The notes under the pieces: model-generated
Seen by the model: the letters and a program-made list of their open reading frames with translations, nothing else
Database searches by the model: none
What the model was told of the DNA's origin: nothing
In this document: positions 10,756-20,509 of the stretch, one piece after another
How the letters are laid out: the number at the start of each line of letters is the position of its first letter
Position numbering within the stretch: position 1 is the first letter of the stretch
Origin: Lineolata rhizophorae
Taxonomy: Eukaryota; Ascomycota; Dothideomycetes; Lineolatales; Lineolataceae
Direction: 5' to 3'
Length of the DNA stretch: 64,000 bases
Assembly (NCBI GenBank): GCA_010093515.1
Contig: MU001685.1
Coordinates: 661,851-725,850, forward strand
Translations under genes and position numbers: made by a program

Positions 10756-12117
10756 TCAGCTGGGCAACAGTTCTACTCCTTTCTCTATCGTGAAAGAACA
10801 CCAGTGACCAATCCTAGCTTCCCACCGATCTGCTAACACTTCTAGGACATTCACAAGTTGGGCCGGTTTTGTCGCAGAAATTCTTCCGTTTCCGCTGCCA
10901 TATATGTTGACAGCATTAGCTGTTGTACGTGGTAAGGATGACAAAAGGACGTGTACATCCAGATAGTAGGGGAACGTTTTCCCCAAAGCTGGATACGACG
11001 TCGTTGACGTAAATATTGAATGTTGATTGATACAGTTCGGAAGATTCTCCCTTGCTGCATTCGTCTGGTCCGGCATGGTACCTTCGCTCTTTTCGGACGG
11101 TACGTCCCTAGGTGTTACTGTTGTGTTCAAGAGAATCACGCCAAGCCTATTTTCACGGCTCAGATATGTGAGCTCGCGAAGAAATGATGTAAGAAACGCC
11201 TGACCTATTTCACAATTAGAAAGGCAAAAAAAAAACTTTTAGGTGAATGCTCTCATTGCGGCTTTACCTTGGACGTAGTTTTTCTTCAAGGTCGGGCCAG
11301 CCACGTGAGTGACATTGTCAATCACGATCATTTTAAGTAGATTTTCGGCTTCTTTGGTGACCTCATCCGACTCCATTGACAGTGTTTCTTCCAGACCATC
11401 CAAGTTTTTTTCCGGAGATGGGTCCAGGAGCATCTCATCATCCTCGTCTTCGCTATCGGGAATCATGGCCCTGGTCACTTTGTTGCAGCCTGATTCTGTC
11501 CGACCAGAGCCGATACCTCTACCATGCTCAACTACCATTCGGTTTGGCTCCCCTAGCTTCTCTTTCAGTTCACGGATTGCTTCCATCAAGCCGGTGAAGT
11601 CGAATACTCGCATGATTCGTACTCGCTCAAGAAGGCCTTCTGCACGTTTCGCTAGCTCTTCGTCGCTCGCAACTGACGTCGACTCCGAACACACTTGCGC
11701 CCGAAGACGGTGGATAAGGACGTCGAGCAGGCGTACGACATCAAACGTACCAGTGGTATCGATCACGGCCACGTGCCATGAGCTTTGGGCCAAAAGATGA
11801 GACGCCAGAACATTTAGCGCGATCTGACGAAGGAATAAAACGTAAGCCTCGGACTATCTGGGAAGGGCACGTTGAGAACATATCTAATCGGAAGACTAAT
11901 ACGTATAGGGAATATCTTATAAGGGCACTAATAAGGCACATACAGTAGTCTTTCCTGTTCCAGATCCGCCGCTGATGCACGATATGCCACCCAACGCGTG
12001 ACTGAACCCGCCGCATAGCGCATCATCGATAACCGCGCATCCTGTACCCACGCGGATCTTAGATGTGGGATCTCGTTGCCCATTCCCAAAGCCTCGGAAT
12101 AAATTGCATGCAAGCAT
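10756..12117 (-). CDS. RecA/RAD51-family recombination ATPase (RAD51 paralogue)
   Basis: Predicted ATPase of homologous-recombination repair in the nucleus. Exons 12117-11944, 11823-11268 and 11204-10756 give 392 residues. Walker A is ISGGSGTGKTT, ending exactly at intron 1; a Walker B-like strand is KMIVIDNVTHV. The segment CNLFRGFGNG followed by GCAVIDDALCGGF matches the start of the RecA core in RAD51 paralogues. A long acidic insert (DSEDEDDEMLL and following) sits mid-protein, unlike RAD51 itself, so a RAD55/RAD57/XRCC2/RAD51D-like paralogue is more likely. Start: the frame stays open upstream to about 12200 but without any ATG, so the first in-frame ATG (12117) is used; a further 5' exon could exist. 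A 33-codon upstream ORF (12236-12135) ends 17 bases before this ATG. Which paralogue group it belongs to needs a tree. Confidence 0.8.
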
Positions 12118-12789
12118 GGGCGACGCACTCTCCGCTATGATGTAGTGAAGCAATAGCGGTGATCGGGGAATGGGGCAGCGTTGAGTTTGAATAGGAAAGA
12201 GAGGTATGGATTAGCGAAGTCTTTAGCGAGCCTCATTGGCTGAGGGTATCAGCAGAGTTGGCACCGATGCGAAATGGTCCCGTGAGAAGGACTCGTGACA
12301 ACGACCTAGGGCAATGAGAGCATCCATTGATTTTCTACAATATCTACTGCTGTTTGAGTTCTGGGTTAGAGATATATTTGTTCCTAGGCTCCATTGAGGA
12401 CAGCGAATATGAACAATTTCCTTGCGGTGCTTGATACGGTGACAGGCTTTCCGGAAGTCTTTATAAGGGCGTATTTTGCGATAGCCTTTGATATGGGGTA
12501 TGTTCTCGCCGTTCTTACGCATCTATTATGTGTCTCATGCCTTGACTCGGGCTAGACACTATACACTAATACTTGAGACGCTATCACTAATACTAGAAGC
12601 AAATTATTCGTCACCAAAGCCATAAATCCACGTAGAAGAGCCCTTCTAGTAGTTTTTAGGGATGGATTTGCACATGCTATTACCCCAAATAGTACTCGTT
12701 TTATGACTCCCGAACTCCGCCAATATGCCAATGAAAATGCAAGAACATAGTGTGCAAATAAGCCACTCCGTAATGCTTCACCCTCCCCT
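12118..12789. other. Intergenic with short upstream ORF
   Basis: About 0.67 kb, AT-rich, between the RAD51 paralogue start and the SPP1 stop. On the minus strand, 12236-12135 is a 33-codon ATG-to-TAG frame (MRLAKDFANPYLSF start) out of frame with the RAD51 paralogue. No other signal is seen. Confidence 0.45.
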
Positions 12790-15329
12790 TTATGCGTCCA
12801 CCACCTCAACCTCGCCCCCATTCGTCACCGTTGACGAGAACGACGCCCTATCAACCCTGTTCGCAGATCCTGTCATTGCCCTCCACTTTAGCACTGCCCT
12901 TTGGCGAATCTCCTTCTCCTCTGCTTCCAAGGCACGCATTGCGTCCGCCACATCCACAATTTCGAACCGCACATCTGTCAGCGCGAGTTTCTGCCAGTTC
13001 TTATGACGCTCACAGCGCTTCCGCATGCAAAGCGGTGGCGGTGTCGCACTAAACGGCGAACCGTCATCCCGCGGGCCATCCCGATCAACCTCCATTCCGT
13101 CGGGGTCGCTATTAGCGCCATTCGACCGGTTTAGCGTGGGTAGACTACCGTATTCTTCGCGTCGTATTTGTTCTGCTAGCTGCTTGAAATCCTCGCCTTC
13201 AAGGGTGCCGAGTTTAAGTGCTGCTCTACCGATCGGGCTGGCACGCCACGCGCTGAACTCGGCCTCACTCCACTGCAACTGCGCGTCGTAGCCACACATG
13301 TCCTTGGGCTTGAGTCCCTCGCGCTCGGCCGTGCGCGCGGCCCGCTCTCGCGTCATTGTGACGAAGCGGTCGTGGTCCTTGAGAAGCGCGCGCCGCACGC
13401 GGAGCTCATCCTTTTTCGCCGCGATCTGGTCTAGGCGTTCCCGCGATTCGGCGTCTAGGATAGTTACGTAGAAGTCTTCTTCAGCTGGCAATGCAGTTGG
13501 AGGCGGGGAAGGGACGCCTTCGCCAAGGCGGCGGAAAGCTTCAAAGTCCGGAATGGCGGCAGTAAGAGCTTTAACTTCGGGAGGGCGGAGAGCTCCACCA
13601 AGAGGTCCGAGATAGTCGTCCTCAGCATCGTCAAGAATTGCGGTCACCTTTTTCTTCATAGGTTTCTTTTTGTTGCCTTCGGCGGAAGCACCATTCGGTA
13701 CTGGGTCCATAGGAAGACCCAGACGCGCAGTGAAAAACATCTCCCCGCATTCATCGGTGCAGTATTTGCTCGGATTGCCTTTGCGCAACCTAGCCGGCTT
13801 GCGGCAGCCGTCCCTCCGACACATGGGCTTCCAAGTAGTATTTCCTTTGCCTTCCGCCGTGCAGTTGGGGCAGATGTACTTGTCGATCAAGTCGCCATCC
13901 TCCTCACGTATGTTGACGCATTTGCCGTGAAACCAGTCCTCGCAGCCTCCATCACAGCCGATCATCCACGTGTGGTTGTCCGGGCGCCGGCAGACGCAGA
14001 AGACGTCGCCCGAAGAGTCCACAGACCCGACGTCAGTGTCGTTCCCCTCTGCAACAGCAGCATCTCCGGCACCGGGACTCGCGGCAGCTGGTGTGCCAGA
14101 CGCGGACTTCTTCGTGTTGCAGCCGCCGGCCGGTGTCTTGGAGGTGCGAGAAGCGGGCGTTCCTGAATTTCGTGTAGCAACCTCGTCCGCCTTGCGCTTC
14201 TTGGGCGCGGGTTTCGCCTTCGCGATACCTTTCTTGGTGACAGCGGGCTTTGACGCCGTGGCGCGCTTCTTGGGCGGCATGTTAGCGGGTGTAGTAGAGG
14301 AAGTGGGCGTGAGTTTCGCGACAGGATCGGCGGTGGAAGCGGCGGCCGCGGGTGCTGATGTCTCTCTGCTGGAGCTCTGCGGGCCGTGGTCAATGCTGAG
14401 GTCGGCGACGGTGCGAAGCGTATGCACGTCGGCCATGGAACCGGCCAGAGAATTCGTGCGCGACGTCTTCAGCGGCGCGTTCAAAGGCGTACCCTCGCGC
14501 GGCGTAATGCTGGGTTCCGCCTTGATACGTGGCGACGAGGCTGTCGTGTGCGCGTGGCCGGTCTCCGCGAGATGCGAGAGGTCGGGCTGGAGTGACGTCT
14601 GGTGGTGCGCCGCCGCGGCCGCCGCGGCCGTCGACGAGGCGTGCTGCTGGAGCGACGAGGACGGCGGGCGGGTTCGCGCGTGAGAGGAGCTTTCACTTCG
14701 GTCGCCGTCGTCCGCGTCGCGCGCGCCTTCCTCCCGAGTCGGGGGCGCGCACGGCGAGAGCTTCTCCACGCGTTGACCCGCCGCGCCACCCGAGCCCGGC
14801 TCCGCAGCCCTCTCGTGCGGCGGCGATCTGTGCGCCATGGCTTTGCGCTCCGGGTCGCCTGGCTCGCGCGGCTCGTTCGGGGCCGTCGAGTGCGGGTACT
14901 CGGGGAGCGTGGGGACGTCTGTCTTGTGCGTTCCTCTCGCCGTCACTGGAACCGGCTGGGAGAGATCCCCTGGCGCCGGCGCCAGCCGGCCGGCGTCATC
15001 GCTGCTAGTTCTCCCATCTGACCTTAGCACTGGCTGTACTGCGACCCACGCTATTTCCGGAAGCCGCCGCGCCGAGGGATCACCTACTCAGCTCTCCGCG
15101 CAGACGCGCCGCGCCTCTCGACAGCGGAATGAAGGCGCTCTTTGACCAAAGGCGAGGCCGATTCTGATTGCGACGGGAGGCGCCGCTCTGGGCTCGCCGT
15201 CTCGCCCGAGCTTGAGACCACAGGAACAACTACAGGGATCGGAGACGTGGATGAGAGGCTCTCTTCAGGCGCGGGACTCGAGGGCCCCGGGCTGGGTGCT
15301 GGATTAAGGAGGTCGCTCAACTTCGACAT
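12790..15329 (-). CDS. spp1: SPP1-type PHD-finger subunit of the COMPASS/Set1 H3K4 methyltransferase
   Basis: Chromatin reader subunit of the Set1 complex, 824 residues. Exon 1 is 15329-15088 and exon 2 15022-12790 (2475 bases). Exon 1 supplies the ATG (MSKLSDLLNPAPSPGPSSP); exon 2 alone has no ATG near its start. Residues up to about 340 are low-complexity, rich in Ser, Ala, Pro, Lys, with a basic AT-hook-like KKRATASKPAVTKKG. The PHD finger begins VFCVCRRPDNHTWMIGCDGG and continues with CEDWFHGKCV and YICPNC, the C4-H-C3 pattern that binds H3K4me. A second cysteine set follows (MCRRDGCRKPAR, YCTDECG). A C-terminal Cys/His and helical part (CMRKRCERHKNWQKLA) matches the CXXC1/SPP1 C-terminal domain. 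Neighbour NSE3 lies on the same strand 0.5 kb upstream. No oddities besides the long disordered N-terminus. Confidence 0.93.
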
Positions 15330-15845
15330 AGCGCGTTGGGGGATGCCGAGATGCTAAGACGTGGACCGCGAAGACATACGGCCAAGGACCATTGCGCCTG
15401 CGCAACTGCCCGAGCTGCGGCGCGATTATAATTGTTGCGCCCCCGCAGGCGTTCGAGACACTTTGCGCGCGACGGCGCAGAGCAGCCCAAGACTGAGCTA
15501 GATACCTAGCATGGAACTGGAAAAGTGTAAAGATTCCTTAAAATTGTGCGATATGTATGCATGCAATCCATCGATGGAAATCTATAGAGCTTATCGCGGA
15601 CCTGGTCTCCCCTGCAACGACACACTGATGCCATGAATAGCGGGTACCATGTCGACATCAAAACTCCCAGCGCTGTTTATAGAAGCGCCCGCAGGCATTT
15701 CGCAAACCCTAAAATATTCTAGCGATTGGAACCTGCTCTTACGAGAGCTCAAAACACTATGAAAACGGAGCCACCTCGCCGCAACTCGGCGAAATAACAA
15801 TCTTGGCACACAATAGCCCCCTCGACATGTCAAAACCCAATCAGC
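15330..15845. other. Intergenic, NSE3 3' flank and SPP1 promoter
   Basis: About 0.5 kb between two minus-strand genes. An 80-codon open frame at 15591-15833 has no motif and lies in the expected NSE3 3' UTR. A GC-rich part (15380-15480) precedes the SPP1 start. Confidence 0.5.
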
Positions 15846-16996
15846 CTACTCATCGCCATCATCGTCTCTCGTTCCGCCTCTCCTCGGACGACCGCGTCCT
15901 CTACGAGCCCCACCTACACTTTGCATAGGACCCTTCGTGCCAACTAGTCTGGACGCTGCGCTCGCCGTGGTTGGCCTTTCATTCGGCTTGAGACTCCGCT
16001 CCAGTCGCCTCTCTAAGTCGGACGGGGCTGTGTTGCCGTAAATCGTCCGCACCAAGTTTGCCACGCCCTCCTCACCTACCTCAATCTTGCCCCTAGGCGC
16101 CACGACCCAGTCGTTGTCCTCGGGAATTTCACCCTTGGACTTGTAGATATAACCCTCTCGCGACATCCGTGCCAACACCTTTTCGGTTTTATCTATCGGT
16201 GTCGAGTGTTCCGCGTTCATCTTTCGGAGTATGGAGTCGAGCTTGGTCTCAGAGAGCTGACCTCCCGAGATGTAAATGCAGGAAATGACGAAGGTATAGA
16301 GCCCGACATATTGGCTTTCTACTTCGGCAATAGGAATCGCAGGTGGCGTGATGATGTCTGCGTGTCTGTACTTGGCAGGCAGCGTGCTTGTAAGGGCCCA
16401 GGAATTACTGCTGGTGGATTTACTCTCGTTCTTCTGGGCGGCTTTGGAAAAATTAGTTTGGAAAACATCCACGGGAGTCTCAGTACGAACCTCGCTTTTC
16501 GCGCAACGAAACCTTCTCTCGTAGCGGCAGCTCCACCATTTCCATGCCGAACGTGGCTCGGAGCTGCATTTGCGCCTCGTTGAACACGTTCTTGAACTGC
16601 CTACTATGATTTCCGAGAACTATGCGATTGGCAAACTTATCAGCAATTGCATCCAGTTCTAACGATACGCGCTTGTCCGAACCTTTCTCGACGATATCCT
16701 GCCTACGAATCGGCCTTCGAGCGTACTCGTGCGCTAGAGCTAGGCGAACTAGCTTTTTCACCATTTGGTCGGTGGGCAGACCATTTGCAGTGAGCACCTC
16801 GGCTGCATCTTCATCATCAAGGAAATCGTCTTCGGGAGGGGTCTGGCGTCGTTGAACCTGTGTTTGCGTCTGTTGGACATCCGGGGACTCGTCGTCGTCG
16901 TCGTCTTGCGTGGGCTGTAAAGCTTCAGCAATTACCCTACGGTCAGGGCTTTAGGGTGTCACCTACCGCACGCCGCTTTCGGCCGATAATGGGCAT
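15846..16996 (-). CDS. nse3: NSE3/MAGE-family subunit of the SMC5-SMC6 complex
   Basis: Winged-helix MAGE-homology protein that bridges the SMC5-SMC6 kleisin and DNA, 349 residues, nuclear. Exons 16996-16967, 16914-16491 and 16441-15846 (1050 bases). The first exon encodes just MPIIGRKRRA. Exon 2 starts with an acidic stretch (TQDDDDDESPD), then the MAGE domain: DQMVKKLVRLALAHEYARRP, RRQDIVEKG, and a partner-helix segment RQFKNVFNEAQMQLR TFGMEMVELP-like. Exon 3 continues the second winged helix: YVGLYTFVISCIYISGGQLS and KVLARMSREGYIYKSK. The C-terminus is an Arg/Gly tail (RRGRGRPRRGGTRDDDGDE), probably unstructured. The intron 2 donor is GTTCGT, weaker than usual, but it alone joins the frame and domain. 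The promoter is shared with AIM18, 375 bp between start codons. Confidence 0.9.
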
Positions 16997-17371
16997 GCTG
17001 AATGCTTCACGTCTCCGAACTTGCGGGCAAGATGTCCCAGCGCCGCGAAAAATCCCAAAAGCTCAAGTAGAGACGAAGCGCGAGTTAACTCCGTATGGTG
17101 AGAGTGGTGGAGTAGTGGAGTGGTGGACGCGACCGGGGACGCGTCTCGTGCCGTACCTAACCTGGGGAAATATGCCAATCTTGCCGCATTCGGCTAGCGG
17201 CTTCCACGAGCGGCTCGCCGCGGCATTCTTGGGAGAACCTCTCCACAGCCGCGCTGCGTCGCCGGATTCACCACCTCTGGTTTTCTGGCTAATGCTGCAT
17301 CCCGCGAGCTCGTCCGGGGCCAACATTGGTACATTGAAGCTTCTTGCGGCGTCGACGCGCACTTTCGCAGA
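16997..17371. promoter_or_regulatory. Bidirectional promoter NSE3 / AIM18
   Basis: 375 bp between the start codons of two divergent genes, one for genome maintenance and one mitochondrial. No TATA box is clear. The interval must carry the core promoters of both genes. Confidence 0.55.
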
Positions 17372-18622
17372 ATGAACACCCTACAGCTCGCTCGATATGC
17401 CTGGAAGGGGCTGGCGGGATGCCGCAACGCCACTGGACGAGCTGGCAACCTCCTGGCCAGGTCAGTAGCGCGGCGGGATTACAGCATACAGAACCCGCTT
17501 GATGACATTGCGCGCCAGCGAGAGAACTATATCAAGCGGCAGAATGCCATCCGCCGCATGAAGTGGAGCGGCGCCGGCATCATCTTCAGCATGGCTATGC
17601 CCGTCGTCCTCATCTACGTCTACGATATCCCGCACCCGGATGATCTCAAGAAACAGCAGGCGCAAGAAGCACAGCGAGCTGCCGCTTCTGGGAGCAATTC
17701 GCTCGTGCCACCGAGCAAGGCAGAGTCTCCCGACGATGTTGCTGCCACGTTCCACGGCCGAAAAGTCGTCATCGCACCTGGCGGGACGAAGATAGTCGCG
17801 CAAGACGAGCAGACGGGCGCCGAGCTGGAGCTGGTCCCTACAGGCTCGGACAGGATCCCGCACTTCCCACGAACCATCCACATCGAGTCGTCATCACCGG
17901 CAGAGGCATCGCGGCCCAAGAACGAGCAGGATACGGAGTACACCCTGCTTGGCTGCGGCTGCCGCACCGTATCCTTCCTCTCCATCAAAGTCTACGTCGT
18001 CGGGTTATACGTGCGGACTTCCTCACTACAACACCTCCAGGCCGCTCTAATTCACCACATCAACCCGCTCGCCTCGGCGTTGATACCTTCCGAGAAGGAG
18101 GAGCTCCGAAAACGGCTTATGGATCCGGAGGCTAGCGCGCGCCTCTGGGATACGCTTTTGCGCGACCCAGAGTCCGGCCTCGATGCTGCTTTTCGCATTG
18201 TGCCAACCCGCAACACCGACTTCCAACACTTGCGCGATGGCTGGGTGCGCGGCATCACAGACCGCACGAAGCAAACGGTAGATGCCAATAGGAAAGATGA
18301 GTACAACGATGACTCGTTCGGCGACACCATGCGCGCCTTCAAGTCCCTATTATCGGGTCGCGGCAAGGCGCCACAAGGCTCTGTCGTACTCCTGACGAGA
18401 GATGCTGACGGCACGCTTGGCGTTCGGTACCAGCCCAAGGAGGGCAAAGGCGAGACAACAGAGCTCGGCAAAATCGAAGACGACCGCCTTGCTAGGCTGA
18501 TTTGGTTGCTGTACCTAGGTGGGAAGAACGTAAGCTCTGAGGCAGCGCGCGGGAGCATCGTGGATGGTGTCGTTCACCTAGCGGAGCGACCGGTAGGCAC
18601 CGTCGAGACAATGGTGACGTGA
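17372..18622 (+). CDS. aim18: AIM18-type mitochondrial protein with chalcone-isomerase-like domain
   Basis: Intron-free gene of 416 codons. The N-terminus (MNTLQLARYAWKGLAGCR, then LLARSVARRDYS) is basic and amphipathic, as in mitochondrial presequences. A single membrane span follows at about residues 67-86 (GAGIIFSMAMPVVLIYVYDI). A charged linker precedes the chalcone-isomerase-like fold at about 185-395, seen in EYTLLGCGCRTVSFLSIKV and VYVVGLYVRTSS, with LTRDADGTLGVRYQ and a late LYLGGKNVSSEAARGSI. Yeast Aim18 is an inner-membrane protein with this fold; it binds haem and is not a true chalcone isomerase. Enzyme activity here is not indicated. The gene is divergent from NSE3. Confidence in the family is high; the cellular role is unknown. 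Confidence 0.88.
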   Translation: MNTLQLARYAWKGLAGCRNATGRAGNLLARSVARRDYSIQNPLDDIARQRENYIKRQNAIRRMKWSGAGIIFSMAMPVVLIYVYDIPHPDDLKKQQAQEAQRAAASGSNSLVPPSKAESPDDVAATFHGRKVVIAPGGTKIVAQDEQTGAELELVPTGSDRIPHFPRTIHIESSSPAEASRPKNEQDTEYTLLGCGCRTVSFLSIKVYVVGLYVRTSSLQHLQAALIHHINPLASALIPSEKEELRKRLMDPEASARLWDTLLRDPESGLDAAFRIVPTRNTDFQHLRDGWVRGITDRTKQTVDANRKDEYNDDSFGDTMRAFKSLLSGRGKAPQGSVVLLTRDADGTLGVRYQPKEGKGETTELGKIEDDRLARLIWLLYLGGKNVSSEAARGSIVDGVVHLAERPVGTVETMVT

Positions 18623-19522
18623 TTATTCTGGGCGTCACTAGACATTTCCTACGTTACATGTATATATACTCTCGGCTTATATTTGCAAGTGCGGGCTCTT
18701 CACTTAGGTTGCCTCCTGTGTTGCCTACCTATATAACACCTTGAATCAAGCGCCTCATTGAATGTTCCAAGCTTCCCAGGGAAACCTAAATCGTCTCAAC
18801 CCATCGGGTACACGCATCGACAAAAAAATTAATGGAATCTCCTTCAAGCCTGACACGTCTTGAGTGTTTAGGACGTCTGACGACGGTGATTAATCTCATC
18901 TCTCATCAGAATTGTATACTTATACTATTCTCACAAACTCCGGATATGTCGTAACGGATAAAATACCGCACTCTGTGGTCCACCAGGACTGTATACGTAC
19001 AAAAATTTCCGATCACGCCCCGATAGCGTCAGGTCGTACATCCCAGGCAGCACTCGCCTCGCGGGTTACACCAAATATTGATTTCAACGTCGAAGGCTCC
19101 AGAAACAATCAGTTTACGAACCTACGCTGATTCGTGTACTCAGACATCTCAGGAAGTCACAGAGCCCTATAACGATCAACTGAATCGATCACTTTGCGTA
19201 GTCAACTTGTCAAAGGGACAGTGGACAGGACATAAATTGTCCAACCTGTAATTTTAGATTCCAATCACCAATGCAATGCGCCCGGAAGATTAAAATTAAA
19301 TATGCAACCACCGCCCGACCACGTCTTATCGATGGCGATCCCACTATCCTCAATTACAAACACATGGAAAGTAAACGCCCTTGAATGCCACGCCGTTGTC
19401 GTATCCCGTGGGACAAGCAATCCCACTCATTGACCCATGTCCACCCAAGGAAATATGCACAGTTGAGTCAAGCACATGGCCAAGCGACGCGGCCTAGCTA
19501 AGCAACGATCCGGACAGGATGC
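18623..19522. other. Intergenic, AIM18 3' flank to wall-protein stop
   Basis: About 0.9 kb of AT-leaning DNA between convergent genes. A 72-codon frame at 18912-19130 has no recognisable motif. No repeat or RNA gene is seen. Confidence 0.5.
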
Positions 19523-20509
19523 TTAGAAGAACAGGGCAGCAACGGCACCAAGACCGGCGAGAGCCATGCCAGCGTTGATAGAGTTAGCCGCACCTTCAAA
19601 GGCCGGAGGGGAGCTCGGAGAACTGAAAACAGTTAGTATTCTTAACTGTACAAAACAAACCAGCAATACTTACGTCGGGACGCCAGTGCCAGTCGGGTAC
19701 GCAGTGGAAGTGGCCGGGCCAGTCGGGTACGGCGGGCAGCCAGCGCCGGAGCAAGGGCCCTCGGACGCAGGCGGGACAGGAGAGCCAGAGCCGGTCGGGC
19801 CAGCAGGCGGCGCGCAGCCGTAAGGGCCGCACTCGGGAGCCTCAGGGCTCTCGGGGGTCTCAGCCGGAGGAGTAGGCGTCTCGGGCGTCTCGGCCGGCGG
19901 CGTCGGGTAGCAGCCCTCGCCAGAGCAGCCGGGAGTCTCAGGGCTCTCGGGAGTCTCTGCCGGAGGAGACGGGTAGCAATCCTCGCCAGAGCAGCCCGGA
20001 GTCTCGGCGGGCGGGGACGAGTAGCAGCCCTCACCAGAGCAGCCCGGAGTCTCGGTCGGCGGGACCGGGTACTCCTCGGTCGAGGAGCTCTCCGGCACGT
20101 ACGGCCAGCAGTCGGGGCCAGAGCAGCCAGTGGGCTGCTCTGGCGGGACCTCGGTGACCGGGCACACCGTGGTGTAGACCGGGACGACCGAGGTGGAGAC
20201 CATGGTGCTGTGGGCTGGGCAGTCGGGCACCTCCGGGCCGCAGTCGGTGATGGTCACGAGCGTGGTGCTGTACACCACCTTGGTTGTCATCTCGGTGGTC
20301 GACGGGGTCGGAGTAACCGGGCCCTCGGTGGTCTCGGGGTACGTCGACGACGAAGCCGGCGTCGGCGTAGGAGTGCCGGGGCAGGACGGGACGTCCGGCG
20401 GGCACGAGGTCACGGTCTCGACGTCAGTCACATAGACGACCGAAGGGGAGTAGTGCGGCACGGCGACGGCGGCGCCGGCGAAAAGAGCAGCAACAGCAGC
20501 AGCACGCAT
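19523..20509 (-). CDS. GPI-anchored, Thr/Pro-rich cell-wall or surface protein with CSGxxC repeats
   Basis: Secreted surface protein of 311 residues. Exons 20509-19674 and 19622-19523 (936 bases; 51 bp intron). The signal peptide is MRAAAVAALFAGAAVAVP. Next comes a Thr/Ser/Pro-rich, probably O-mannosylated stalk with two related cysteine segments (VVYVTDVETVTSCPPDVPSC; LVTITDCGPEVPDC). The centre holds imperfect repeats of GCSGEGCYxxPPAETP (about 16-21 residues, four clear units plus derived ECGPYGC and PCSGAGC), each with a CX4C pair. Exon 2 supplies the GPI signal: SPSSPPAFEGAANSINAG, then a hydrophobic tail ending ALAGLGAVAALFF; the omega site is probably the Asn or Ser of GAANS. A tandem protein repeat of this kind can vary in copy number between strains. 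Family: generic fungal GPI protein; no enzyme motif. Confidence 0.88.

Noticed and set aside
13970-14683. 237-codon plus-strand frame over SPP1
   Set aside because: Antisense shadow of the SPP1 coding sequence.
15022-15030. SPP1 start at GTG 15030
   Set aside because: An upstream exon with ATG 15329 splices in frame and gives the family N-terminus.
15591-15833. 80-codon frame after NSE3
   Set aside because: Sits in the NSE3 3' flank with no motif or start context.
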